Part shown: positions 27,800-36,505 of the stretch, piece after piece | How positions within the stretch are numbered: position 1 is the first letter of the stretch | Layout of the letters: each line of letters begins with the position of its first letter | DNA from: Paenibacillus_E allorhizoplanae | GTDB taxonomy: Bacteria > Bacillota > Bacilli > Paenibacillales > NBRC-103111 | NCBI RefSeq assembly: GCF_927798215.1 | Contig: NZ_CAKMMW010000006.1 | Coordinates: forward strand, 1 to 64,000 | Direction of reading: 5' to 3' | Length of the DNA stretch: 64,000 nt | Translations under genes and position numbers: made by a program | The notes under the pieces: generated by a model | The model's database searches: none | Told to the model about the DNA's origin: nothing | The model's input: only the letters and a program-made list of their open reading frames with translations

Positions 27800-29056
27800 T
27801 CATTTGCTGGCGATCCCGATCTCTGGTAGAATCGTCTGCCCCTCTAGTGCCACCCCATAAGAGATAGATTTCAAATAAGCCAATTGCTTTTCTTCATACA
27901 CGGAACCTTTGGGAACGATTTGATTTTTTTCAATGTATAAAGGTTGAAATGACATCTCGATTTGCTCTTCATCGAGCTTCAAATGGAGCAGACCCGTGTC
28001 CGCTTTGGGACCAGTGACATAGTCAGGGAATAGGAAATTACCGATTGAATAGGCAATGGGCTTGCCTTTGTAATATTCAAAACCTTGCAACACATGCACA
28101 TGACTCCCGATGATGGCATCTGCACCTGCATCTATCATTTGTTTGGCGAATTCACGCTGCCATGCCTCAGGGCGATTATTCATCTCCACTCCCCAATGTA
28201 AATAGACGAGAACGTAATCGGCACTCTCGCGTTCCCGAGCGATTGCATCAAGCACTGGCTTTCGATCATAGGCCTGAGCAATACCAGGCTTGTTCTTACC
28301 TGCAAACCAATCTCCGGTTGGGATGAACCGAGAGAAGGCGAGAAATTTCACTGTTTTTCCTTTCACATTAACACTCTTTGCTCGGTACGCTTCTTGTGCA
28401 TTCAGACCACCTCCCACATAAAGCAGGCCAGCTGTATCTAGATGGGTAAGTGTGTCGAGAAAACCCTTCTGCAAGAAATCCATGGAATGATTATTGGCAA
28501 CGGATACCATATCAAAACCAGCATTCTTCAAACCAGTAAGGGATTCGGGATTCGATTTAAAATTATAGATCTGATTGGTATCCTTTTCATTCTCCAGGGT
28601 TACTGCCGTTTCAAGATTGACGAAAGAGAAATCAGCCTGTTCAATTTCGGATTGAATATGTAAGAAGGGATAATCGGGGCCATATCGGTTAATCGCTTCT
28701 TTGACTGACCAATCGAACATCGCATCGCCGGCATAGAGAATATGCAAGGGTTCTGGTCTATCATAATTGGTTGGTGTTGGTTGTACATATACGACACTTG
28801 GGGAACTGTCCGTATCGATTGTACCGAGAATAGAGAGTGGTGTTTGGCTAATTTCTTCAATGGATCCTGTCGGTTTTGTCGTTGGTAAGGGTTCCAAAAC
28901 GTGTTCGATGTTTACTTCCTGTGCAGATTCAGATGATCTTGATTCAATAGGGATGGACTTCATTCCAATGGACAAGGGGTTAAGTGTGGCTTCACAACCA
29001 ACAAATAATGAACTTATACAAACTGCCAACAGGAGAACTACCCCTTTATTTTTCAT
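27800..29056 (-). CDS. CapA-family lipoprotein
   Basis: The product belongs to the CapA/PgsA metallophosphatase-like family associated with poly-gamma-glutamate synthesis. Here it is a lone lipoprotein without capB or capC nearby. The signal peptide ends in the lipobox LFVGC (Cys21). Family motifs are ILYAGDAMFDWSV, VSVANNHSMDF and IGSHVHVLQG, the presumed metal-binding residues. I chose ATG 29056 with AAAGGG upstream on the coding strand; an upstream GTG at 29077 is less likely. It is divergent from the GH26-like gene. The enzymatic role in this setting is unknown. Confidence 0.88.
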   Translation of the reverse strand: MKNKGVVLLLAVCISSLFVGCEATLNPLSIGMKSIPIESRSSESAQEVNIEHVLEPLPTTKPTGSIEEISQTPLSILGTIDTDSSPSVVYVQPTPTNYDRPEPLHILYAGDAMFDWSVKEAINRYGPDYPFLHIQSEIEQADFSFVNLETAVTLENEKDTNQIYNFKSNPESLTGLKNAGFDMVSVANNHSMDFLQKGFLDTLTHLDTAGLLYVGGGLNAQEAYRAKSVNVKGKTVKFLAFSRFIPTGDWFAGKNKPGIAQAYDRKPVLDAIARERESADYVLVYLHWGVEMNNRPEAWQREFAKQMIDAGADAIIGSHVHVLQGFEYYKGKPIAYSIGNFLFPDYVTGPKADTGLLHLKLDEEQIEMSFQPLYIEKNQIVPKGSVYEEKQLAYLKSISYGVALEGQTILPEIGIASK

Positions 29057-29277
29057 ACGATGCAAACCCTTTCGCACTCTCTTTTTCTATATTTTAACAA
29101 TGGTTAATTGCAAAAGGGATCGAACCCTCGTGTTGAAATCATGAAATTCGAGCCAACTTTATCTGAAAGGTAGGGGATTTTGTAATTTTTTTGAGGAATA
29201 TGCTACTTTTCCCCTTCTGATAACGTATCAAGTACAAGTGAATATTTTAGAACACCTTGAAAGGGAGTATGTATCTC

Positions 29278-31221
29278 TTGAAAATGAATAAACAAATAGG
29301 AATTCTATCACTGGCTGTTAGTATTCTTGCAGCGGGTATCGCGGGATCTCCTGCACCTACACGTGCGGATGTTGTATGGGATCATTGGACACAAGCAGAG
29401 ACGTTGCAAGCGTCTGGAAATTCTAAAGCAGCAGTTCCCCATTGGATATATCTGGCTGACCATTATGCGAGTGCGGGGGACTGGGAGAACGCGGCCCTTT
29501 TCAGTGGCAAATTAGACAAGTATTTTGACGATATCGGTGATTATGATCAAGCGATTCGTTATTATGAACAGGAGAATCAATATTGGGTTAATGCAGGCAA
29601 GGATTGGGGCGCTGTTAAATTGCAGCGTGCGGATCAAATTCGGACAACCGTTGAATTGTATCGGGAAGAAAATATCGAGAGCATCGTTCAGGAGCGTTCC
29701 CAATCAGTCGGCTCGCGCTTAGCTAAGTTTGAACCAGCCTACGGGACATATTTAGGTATGTATTCCGAGCAAGACCCTAAAGTCGGTAATACATTTACAA
29801 AAATGCAATCCGTCTATGGCAAAAAGCATGCGATTTACTTAGCCTATGCTCACTGGGGTCAAGGTTTTCCATCCTCCTATGCAAAGCGTGCCAAAGACGC
29901 TGGCGGTGCCTTGCAAATCGCATGGGAGCCAGACAATGGACTAGATCCTGTTACAGATGGAGCCTATTTACGGAGCTGGGCCAAAGAGGCGAAAGCTGCT
30001 GGAATTCCTATTTTTTTACGATTTGCTGGGGAAATGAATGGCGCTTGGGTGAAATGGCATGGGAATCCTGCGCAGTATATCGCGAAGTTTAGAATGCTTC
30101 ATGATGTATTTGCTACGGATGCGCCGAATGTGGCTATGGTGTGGAGTCCGGGAGATGTACCGGCTAACGATATCGATCCTTACTATCCAGGAGATGCTTA
30201 TGTGGACTGGGTTGGTGTCAGTTTATACATCGAGCCTTACGAAAATGGAGATCCATCACTACCCTCCATGCTTGCGACAAGCAACGTTGAAAGACTTACA
30301 AGATTGTACAACACCTATGCGGACCGTAAACCTTTGATGCTGAGTGAGACTGGTGTTCCACATTACTCACATTCGGCTGGTGAAGATTACACGGAATGGG
30401 CGAAGTTGAATCTACAGCGTTTGTATGAAATTATGCCTTACAAGTATCCAAGATTGAAAGCTATTACGTATTTTAATGTGGATCAACAAATGAATAATGC
30501 GAAGAATGACTACTCGTTATCGACTTCCTCTGATATTCAAACTTATTACAGCCAGTTGATCGCGAATCCTTATCTGCTTTCTGAAGTGAAAGACGCAGCT
30601 AAACCAACTGACCGTGTAGGTTATGTGCCGATCGATGCTGATCACCAAGCATTTACGAAGCAGACGAGAATCATTCCTTTTATCAAAATACCTGAAGTGT
30701 ACATTGGTAAAGTGGAGTATCTTCTGAATGGTCGAGTTATTGCTTCTCAAACGAGTTTACCTTACGGACTAGATCTTAAAGCTGGCGAGGTGCCAGAAGG
30801 CTCTGTTCTACAGCTGCGTGTCTTGAATAAATCCGGTCAACAAGTGGCGTTCCGCACGTTTGGAATTTCATCACAAGTTTCCGTGAATATCAATGGTAAT
30901 GTACAGCAGTTTGAACAAGCCCCTGCTATTGTAAATGGATCGACATTTACGCCACTTCGAGCCATTTTCGAAGCAATGGGAGCTAAAGTTGATTATGAAG
31001 CGGCTACCCGATCCGTCACTGCAATCAAAGGGAACACTACCGTAAAGCTGACACTTGACCAAAAAACGGTCTATGTGAATGGCAAACCGATTGAATTGGA
31101 AGAACCAGCCAGACTAGTCAATGGCTACACACTTGCGCCTGCTAGATTCGTAGGTGAAACTTTTGGCGGGATCGTCAACTGGGATGGGGCAACTAGAACG
31201 GTGTCCATTACCAGCAAATAG
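29278..31221 (+). CDS. Secreted TPR-GH26-like protein with stalk domain
   Basis: A secreted protein of about 647 residues. A signal peptide of about 30 residues is followed by a TPR-like helical segment (about 33-115, repeated Trp/Ala/Tyr helices). A GH26-type beta-mannanase-like barrel then has the acid/base Glu in RFAGEMNGAW (about 252) and the nucleophile Glu in LSETG (about 356). Residues from about 535 form a copper amine oxidase N-terminal-type stalk domain, as in the alkaline phosphatase at the left end. I chose TTG 29278, ten bases after AAAGGGAG; the earlier TTG 29257 and ATG 29269 do not fit that site. A glycan substrate such as mannan or a mixed-linkage polymer is inferred from GH26. 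Confidence 0.82.
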   Translation: MKMNKQIGILSLAVSILAAGIAGSPAPTRADVVWDHWTQAETLQASGNSKAAVPHWIYLADHYASAGDWENAALFSGKLDKYFDDIGDYDQAIRYYEQENQYWVNAGKDWGAVKLQRADQIRTTVELYREENIESIVQERSQSVGSRLAKFEPAYGTYLGMYSEQDPKVGNTFTKMQSVYGKKHAIYLAYAHWGQGFPSSYAKRAKDAGGALQIAWEPDNGLDPVTDGAYLRSWAKEAKAAGIPIFLRFAGEMNGAWVKWHGNPAQYIAKFRMLHDVFATDAPNVAMVWSPGDVPANDIDPYYPGDAYVDWVGVSLYIEPYENGDPSLPSMLATSNVERLTRLYNTYADRKPLMLSETGVPHYSHSAGEDYTEWAKLNLQRLYEIMPYKYPRLKAITYFNVDQQMNNAKNDYSLSTSSDIQTYYSQLIANPYLLSEVKDAAKPTDRVGYVPIDADHQAFTKQTRIIPFIKIPEVYIGKVEYLLNGRVIASQTSLPYGLDLKAGEVPEGSVLQLRVLNKSGQQVAFRTFGISSQVSVNINGNVQQFEQAPAIVNGSTFTPLRAIFEAMGAKVDYEAATRSVTAIKGNTTVKLTLDQKTVYVNGKPIELEEPARLVNGYTLAPARFVGETFGGIVNWDGATRTVSITSK

Positions 31222-31230
31222 TTCGTAAAT

Positions 31231-31280
31231 AAAAAGCTGCTTCAATTTCTGACGACAAGTCAGATCTTGAGCAGCTTTTT
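31231..31280. terminator. Bidirectional terminator between convergent genes
   Basis: AAAAAGCTGCTTCAA pairs with TTGAGCAGCTTTTT, with an inner CTGAC/GTCAG stem. It serves the GH26-like gene and the convergent regulator-oxidoreductase gene. Confidence 0.9.
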
Positions 31281-31304
31281 GTTTATTGTTTCATTTGTGC
31301 AAAA

Positions 31305-33227
31305 TTATACGTTCTGCAAGGCCTGCTCCACTTCCTGTACGATGGATAAAGCCGCGCTGCGCGCACTCGAGAATGCGCGTTCAGCAAGCTCGCCTTTCCC
31401 TGTGCAGCCGTCTCCACAGAAGTAGAACGGAATATTTTCCACGCGAGTTGGCAAAAGTCGATTGGTTGCAATATTTTTCACACTGGAAACCATCGCTTTC
31501 TTGGAAACACGCTTAACCGCAGTGACATCGCGCCAGCCCGGGTAATGCATGTCGAATAGGGCTTCCATTTGAGAGGTTTTATTGTCCAAATAGATCTTGC
31601 GTTCATCGTCGGTATCGAATTTATCACTTAGGTAAGCGATACCTTGGAGCAATTGTCCACCCTCTGGGACTAGTGTATGGTCTGTTGCAGAAACATCGCT
31701 GATGAATAGTTTATTATCCATGTCGCTAATGTAACTAAATGGTCTAGCGACGACGCGGCTTAATCCAATGTCATAAACCATAACTTCGGTTGCTGTGTTG
31801 GATTCATAGGGTGCTAAGAACGGTTCCCATGCCGAACCTTTAAGCAGTTTTACTACTTGTTGAACAGGCATTGCGAAGATCACTTTATCAAATGCCATTT
31901 CACGCGTTTTTGTTTTTAATACAAATTTACGATCCTCATAACGAAGTCCGTCGACACCTTCCTGTAAGGCGATTTCCCATTTGCCAGAAGTGGTCAACTT
32001 TTGTTTGAGCTGATTTGTGATAACAGCCCAGCTGCCCAAGACATAATTAACAGGCTTACTAGACAAGAACAAGTTGTGATAATACTCGCTGATTACAGCG
32101 CCGGACACGTTGCGAGCATCCTCAGGCGTAATGAAGAAGTTGGAGCAAACCAAATGCTCCCATAGTTCTTTAACATCTTCATCTGCGTTAGATTCGGCAA
32201 GATAGTCGGCTAAGGTAGCGTAGTTCTTGATATTGTGGATATTAGCAATAATGGCCGCGATTTCGCCTACAAAGCGAACTTTTTGAATCGTGCTTAGCAA
32301 ATCAGTTTTGAGTAAATTAATGGCATCCAGCGGCGCGGTTGTAAGTTGATTGTGCTTCGCATAGACGACTTTTCGTTTATCTACTTGTTTAGAGGAGAAG
32401 GAAAGACCAAGTTCACGTTCCATCGTAGTCAGTGTATGACGATCAATTCCGTAGATGGCATGCGCACCGTAGTTGAGCGTGAAACCTGCTTTTTCATACG
32501 TAAATGCTCGCCCTCCCAGCTGTGGACTGCGTTCAAATAGAATACCTTCTACGTGTGGATTTTCTGATAAATACGCGGCTGCTGTTAAACCAGCTAAACC
32601 TCCGCCGATAATGGCTACTTTCATTCGCTTTTCCTCCTTGGGGACGGGTTCTACCTGCAACGATGCGTAAGGTTCTTCAGAACGAAGTCCTACCCAAAGC
32701 CAGGCTAAGTTGTTTTTCATCATGGAGAGCAGGTCGGCATCATCTTGATTGCACCAAGTGAGAATCGTTCCGGTATACATGCATACAAGCAGTTCAATCT
32801 TTTTAGGCTCCGGGAGCCAGTGCATTAAGCTTTGAGTCAGGACTTTCAATTGCTGAAGTTCTTCTGATTTTACCGTGTCATTTTGTAAAGAAAGTGCCTG
32901 TAAACTACGAATTAGTCGTGGTGACATTTGAATATTCGACGATAAGTCTAAAAATAGACGATTAATATGACCTTCTAGCGATTGTACCTTTGAGGGGGGC
33001 TGTTTCACCCAATCCTGAATCAGCTGCGTTTGTTTACTGTATAATGCTGAAATAATGGCATCTTTACTTTTGAAATAATGATAAAAGGTTCCTTTGGAGG
33101 TGCTGGTTGCTGCGATAATATCATCGACAGATACGTTCTCGTAGCCTTTCTCCATGAACATCGTTAAAGCAACTTCCATCATTACATCACGTTTTTTGCG
33201 GGTCGAGGCTCTCATGAATTGACTCAT
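31305..33227 (-). CDS. TetR regulator fused in frame to FAD oxidoreductase
   Basis: One open frame of 640 residues from ATG 33227, which has GGAGTGAG upstream on the coding strand. Residues about 10-195 are a TetR-family regulator with the helix-turn-helix segment VDDIIAATSTSKGTFYHYF. From residue 202 the product reads MKVAIIGGGLAGLTAA and continues as an FAD-dependent oxidoreductase of the phytoene desaturase/protoporphyrinogen oxidase-like group, ending in FYFCGDGCTGKGELAERAF. Directly before Met202, AAGGAGG (complement of 32633-32639) sits eight bases from the ATG, so the flavoenzyme may also be made alone by internal initiation. No stop separates the halves. A palindromic operator lies upstream at 33276-33290. 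Either a true fusion or a lost stop codon could explain this. Confidence 0.85.
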   Translation of the reverse strand: MSQFMRASTRKKRDVMMEVALTMFMEKGYENVSVDDIIAATSTSKGTFYHYFKSKDAIISALYSKQTQLIQDWVKQPPSKVQSLEGHINRLFLDLSSNIQMSPRLIRSLQALSLQNDTVKSEELQQLKVLTQSLMHWLPEPKKIELLVCMYTGTILTWCNQDDADLLSMMKNNLAWLWVGLRSEEPYASLQVEPVPKEEKRMKVAIIGGGLAGLTAAAYLSENPHVEGILFERSPQLGGRAFTYEKAGFTLNYGAHAIYGIDRHTLTTMERELGLSFSSKQVDKRKVVYAKHNQLTTAPLDAINLLKTDLLSTIQKVRFVGEIAAIIANIHNIKNYATLADYLAESNADEDVKELWEHLVCSNFFITPEDARNVSGAVISEYYHNLFLSSKPVNYVLGSWAVITNQLKQKLTTSGKWEIALQEGVDGLRYEDRKFVLKTKTREMAFDKVIFAMPVQQVVKLLKGSAWEPFLAPYESNTATEVMVYDIGLSRVVARPFSYISDMDNKLFISDVSATDHTLVPEGGQLLQGIAYLSDKFDTDDERKIYLDNKTSQMEALFDMHYPGWRDVTAVKRVSKKAMVSSVKNIATNRLLPTRVENIPFYFCGDGCTGKGELAERAFSSARSAALSIVQEVEQALQNV

Positions 33228-33261
33228 CCGCTCACTCCATTCAAACAATCCATTTACACTT

Positions 33262-33290
33262 ATTATATGCAAAAATAGACTTACAGTCTA
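33262..33290 (-). promoter_or_regulatory. Promoter with palindromic TetR-type operator
   Basis: TAGACTTACAGTCTA (33276-33290) is a perfect inverted repeat of six bases around a three-base centre. On the minus strand a TATAAT hexamer (complement of 33262-33267) follows it, so the palindrome falls between -35 and -10. The layout fits autorepression by the TetR domain encoded downstream. Confidence 0.65.
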
Positions 33291-33417
33291 CAAGTGAATT
33301 GACCGGTGTCCAAAACGATCTGCGGATTAAATAATCTAACTCATTCTTTCCCGTGTCGAGCTCATCAGATCGGTATATACTTCACATTAGAACCCCTTGA
33401 GAGGATGAAATAACCAC

Positions 33418-34482
33418 TTGAATAAAGCAGATTTAGGATGGCATGTAAGTTTCGAAAAAGCATTTGAACCCTTTCTTAACGAAGAAGGATTTGTCGCAGG
33501 CCGCGTCTCCTTAGAACATAAACATATGTATCGCGTTCAGACGGAAGTTGGCGAAGTGTTAGCTGAAGTTTCTGGCAAAATGCGTCACCAAGCTCTACGT
33601 CGCGAGGATTACCCAGCAGTAGGGGATTGGGTAGTGATATCAATCCGTGAAGGAGAGCAACGTGCTGTGGTCCATGCCGTGCTTCCTCGTCGAAGTAAGT
33701 TTTCCCGTAAAGTGGCTGGACAAGTCACAGAAGAGCAAATTGTTGCGACCAATGTAGATACCGTTTTTCTGGTAAACGCTTTGAACCAAGATTTTAATGT
33801 TCGTCGAATTGAGCGCTACTTAGTCCTAGCCTGGGAGAGCGGCGCTAATCCCGTCATCGTATTAAGCAAGTCTGATCTGTGCGAGAACCCAGATGAGTTG
33901 GCAGCGGAAGTGGCGGCTGTTGCCATTGGCGTACCCATTCATATTATTAGCTCTGCCGAAAATCGCGGCTTTGATGAACTTGCTGGGTATATGACTCGCG
34001 GACAGACGGTTGCGCTGCTAGGCTCATCAGGGGTAGGGAAATCAACCTTAGTGAATCGAATTTATGGCAGAGATATTTTGAACACGGGAGACATTCGATC
34101 TGGGGATGACAAAGGAAAGCATACGACAACGCATCGTGAGCTGATTTTACTGCCGGATGGCGGTATTTTAATCGATACACCAGGAATGAGAGAACTGCAG
34201 CTTTGGAGCGCTTCCGATGGGTTGAGTACATCCTTCCAGGATATTGAGGAATATGCTGAGCAATGCTTCTTTCAAGATTGTAAGCATGAGAATGAACCCA
34301 AATGTGCGGTAAAATCCGCGTTAGACTCGGGAGCTTTGTCCGCGGAGCGTTTTCAGAATTATTTGAAATTACAGAAGGAGCTGGCTTATTTGGCTCGCAA
34401 AGAGGACAAAGGACTTCAAGCTGCTGAGAAAGCGAAATGGAAGAAGATCCACCAATCCCTCAAAAGTCAACCTCATCGCTAA
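33418..34482 (+). CDS. rsgA: Ribosome small-subunit-dependent GTPase A (RsgA)
   Basis: RsgA is a circularly permuted GTPase acting in late 30S maturation. The 354 residues show an N-terminal OB-like domain and the permuted G motifs: NxKD-type G4 as LSKSD, G1 GSSGVGKS at about 202-209, and G3 DTPGMREL. A C-terminal zinc site of the form CFFQDC-KH-C follows. TTG 33418 is the only suitable start; GAGAGG lies about 13 bases upstream, a rather long spacing. It is a longer form than the roughly 298-residue B. subtilis RsgA, so it may be a second paralogue. Confidence 0.9.
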   Translation: MNKADLGWHVSFEKAFEPFLNEEGFVAGRVSLEHKHMYRVQTEVGEVLAEVSGKMRHQALRREDYPAVGDWVVISIREGEQRAVVHAVLPRRSKFSRKVAGQVTEEQIVATNVDTVFLVNALNQDFNVRRIERYLVLAWESGANPVIVLSKSDLCENPDELAAEVAAVAIGVPIHIISSAENRGFDELAGYMTRGQTVALLGSSGVGKSTLVNRIYGRDILNTGDIRSGDDKGKHTTTHRELILLPDGGILIDTPGMRELQLWSASDGLSTSFQDIEEYAEQCFFQDCKHENEPKCAVKSALDSGALSAERFQNYLKLQKELAYLARKEDKGLQAAEKAKWKKIHQSLKSQPHR

Positions 34483-34572
34483 TTTCGATAAGATTTGGAT
34501 TGGATTTTTTGAGAGCTTTCCGATAAACTTATAAGTAAGTAGGATAACAATGTCGGGAGGACGAATGGGTCA

Positions 34573-34923
34573 ATGAGTGATTGTATCTTTTGTAAAATCA
34601 TTGCGGGGGAGCTTCCCTCTAAGAAAGTCTATGAAGATGATCAGATTCTAGCTTTTCATGATATTCAGCCTGCAGCACCGATTCACGTCCTTATCATTCC
34701 GAAGAAACACTTTGCTTCACTATCGGCAGGACAGCCGGAAGATTGGGCAGTCGTGGGGCAAATGCAGCGTGTGGCTGCGCAAATTGCTAGAGAGCTAGAA
34801 GTAGAAGATTCCGGTTATCGTGTGATCACGAACATTGGAGCAAACGCTGGTCAAATTGTTCACCATTTGCATTATCATTTGATGGCAGGTGCTAGATTGG
34901 CACCGCTTGGGGTCCATAACTAA
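34573..34923 (+). CDS. HIT-family (HinT-like) hydrolase
   Basis: A 116-residue histidine-triad protein, likely a purine nucleoside phosphoramidase-type hydrolase. The N-terminus is SDCIFCKIIAGE with two zinc-type cysteines. The catalytic triad motif HHLHYHLM, of the form HxHxH, is near the C-terminus. GGGAGG lies 12 bases before ATG 34573. It is followed by the strong rpsU promoter. Confidence 0.93.
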   Translation: MSDCIFCKIIAGELPSKKVYEDDQILAFHDIQPAAPIHVLIIPKKHFASLSAGQPEDWAVVGQMQRVAAQIARELEVEDSGYRVITNIGANAGQIVHHLHYHLMAGARLAPLGVHN

Positions 34924-34953
34924 TCTTTCTAGTAGGAAAGATCAGTTTTGCGA

Positions 34954-34982
34954 TTGACACCCTAATTACTATCACCTATAAT
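34954..34982 (+). promoter_or_regulatory. Consensus sigma-A promoter of rpsU
   Basis: TTGACA (34954-34959), a 17-base spacer and TATAAT (34977-34982) form a perfect vegetative promoter. The ATG at 34981 lies inside the -10 hexamer, which rules it out as a start for rpsU. Confidence 0.95.
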
Positions 34983-35037
34983 GAGATTTGATGAACCGTT
35001 TTGTCTTAGATGGTCTGTTCGGAGGGAGGGAAAACTG

Positions 35038-35211
35038 TTGTCAGAAACTCGAGTTCGTAAGAACGAAACTATAGATGCTGCACTTCGTCGCTTTAAGCGT
35101 TCCATCGCTAAGGATGGCGTTCTTGCAGAAGTTAAGAAACGTAAGCATTATGACAAGCCTAGCGTTAAGCGTAAGCTTAAATCTGAGGCTGCTCGTAAAA
35201 GAAAGTTCTAG
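35038..35211 (+). CDS. rpsU: 30S ribosomal protein S21
   Basis: S21 of 57 residues, beginning SETRVRKNETIDAALRRFKR after the TTG start, and very basic at the C-terminus. The TTG at 35038 is preceded by GGAGGGAGGG, and length matches B. subtilis S21. The next gene, yqeY, starts nine bases after the stop, the same pair as in B. subtilis. Confidence 0.96.
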   Translation: MSETRVRKNETIDAALRRFKRSIAKDGVLAEVKKRKHYDKPSVKRKLKSEAARKRKF

Positions 35212-35219
35212 GAGGCAAC

Positions 35220-35663
35220 ATGAGCTTAAGCGATCGATTGAACGAAGATATGAAACAAGCGATGAAGAGTCAGGACAAGTTTAAGCTCTCTGTAATTCGA
35301 ATGGTACGTTCTACGATTAAGAATTCTGAGATTGATCTGAAAAGACCCTTAGACGACAATGAAGTGCTTGATGTTCTAACTCGTGAGATCAAACAGCGTA
35401 AGGATTCCCTCCAAGAATTTAGCAAGGCAGGTCGTGACGATCTAGCCGACAACCTGAAGGCGGAACTTGTTATTCTAGCTGAGTACATGCCGCAACAGCT
35501 TTCTGAGGAAGAAGTGAAAGCCATTGTACAGCAGACCATCCAGCAAATTGGTGCTTCTTCCAAAGCGGATATGGGCAAAGTGATGACGGCATTGATGCCT
35601 CAGGTTAAAGGACGCGCTGATGGTAAACTAATCAATCAGTTAGTTCAACAATTATTAGGTTAA
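35220..35663 (+). CDS. yqeY: GatB/YqeY-domain protein
   Basis: The 147-residue YqeY product is an all-helical domain related to the tail of GatB, of unclear role in tRNA-linked metabolism. The start MSLSDRLNEDMKQAMKS and the EYMPQQLSEEE motif are typical. AGGAGG precedes the ATG. It is co-transcribed with rpsU and ends in a good terminator. Confidence 0.93.
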   Translation: MSLSDRLNEDMKQAMKSQDKFKLSVIRMVRSTIKNSEIDLKRPLDDNEVLDVLTREIKQRKDSLQEFSKAGRDDLADNLKAELVILAEYMPQQLSEEEVKAIVQQTIQQIGASSKADMGKVMTALMPQVKGRADGKLINQLVQQLLG

Positions 35664-35683
35664 TACCAAATATGTTTCGTGAA

Positions 35684-35715
35684 GACCAAGTGGATTATTC
35701 CATTTGGTCTTTTTT
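35684..35715 (+). terminator. Terminator after rpsU-yqeY
   Basis: GACCAAGTGG and CCATTTGGTC form a 10-base-pair stem (one G-U) with a six-base loop, followed by six T. Confidence 0.9.
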
Positions 35716-35755
35716 CTACATAATCAGAAGCTTTTTCAAAATTTCTACTAATTTC

Positions 35756-35781
35756 CGAAACAGTTCATAAGTTAATACGTA
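35756..35781 (+). promoter_or_regulatory. Sigma-W-type (ECF) promoter of nfeD-floA
   Basis: CGAAAC (35756-35761), a 16-base spacer and CGTA (35778-35781) closely match the sigma-W consensus TGAAAC-N16-CGTA. The B. subtilis counterpart yqeZ-yqfA-yqfB is a known sigma-W operon. Confidence 0.7.
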
Positions 35782-35825
35782 CATACCTATTGAGTAGGAA
35801 GTTTGAAGGGAAGGAGTGAACGACG

Positions 35826-36491
35826 ATGTTTCTTGATAATCTATCCGCGTTTCTGACTCACCCTGTGACAGGTACTGTATTATTGATGGTTGGGATTATT
35901 GGTATAGCGCTGGAGCTGCTTTTTTTTAGTAGTGGATTGTTGGCTTTGGCGGGGGTTGCTGGCTTTGGTTTATATTTCTTAGGTTTTTACTTAGCTGGCT
36001 TTGCGAGTTTTGGAGACTTAGCCGTCTTGGGACTTGGTTTGGTTCTCTTGATTTTAGAATTGGTTGTGCCAAGTTTCGGTATTCTAAGTGTTCTTGGGGC
36101 AATTTGCCTATTCGGCGGTGTACTGATGGCTTCTTCAGATCCTAAGGAAGCGGCGTTCATGTTAGTTATTGCATTGCTAGTCGCCATTGTGGTTGTCATT
36201 GCAGCAATTAGAACGTTTAAACATCGCGGCATTTGGAACCGTTTCATTCTCAAGGAGCAGCTAACCATGAGCAAGGGTTTTACGTCGAGTCCAGATCGAT
36301 CTAATTTAGTGGGTTTGACGGGGGAAGCTATAACGCCATTGCGACCTGCAGGTACGGCGTTGATTCAAGGAGAACGTGTTGATGTTGTCACGCATGGTAG
36401 TTTTATTTCCGTAAATAAAGCAATTATCGTTGTGGAAGTTGAAGGGGTTCGTGTTGTGGTGAAAGCCGCGGATGACCAACCTAATCATTAG
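35826..36491 (+). CDS. NfeD-family membrane protein
   Basis: A short NfeD protein (221 residues) without the ClpP-like protease domain of long forms. Four or five hydrophobic helices span about 15-145, with the LELVVPSFGILSVLG segment, and an OB-fold domain follows from about 155 (GLTGEAITPLRPAG). NfeD pairs with flotillins. GGAAGGAG lies upstream and floA starts 14 bases after the stop. It likely works with FloA in membrane microdomains under envelope stress. Confidence 0.9.
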   Translation: MFLDNLSAFLTHPVTGTVLLMVGIIGIALELLFFSSGLLALAGVAGFGLYFLGFYLAGFASFGDLAVLGLGLVLLILELVVPSFGILSVLGAICLFGGVLMASSDPKEAAFMLVIALLVAIVVVIAAIRTFKHRGIWNRFILKEQLTMSKGFTSSPDRSNLVGLTGEAITPLRPAGTALIQGERVDVVTHGSFISVNKAIIVVEVEGVRVVVKAADDQPNH

Positions 36492-36505
36492 GAGGATACA
36501 AACAA

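Noticed and set aside
29100..29160. A minus-strand segment that looks like a tRNA T-arm (GGTTCGATCC)
   Set aside because: No acceptor stem, anticodon loop or D-arm can be placed around it, so a chance match is more likely.
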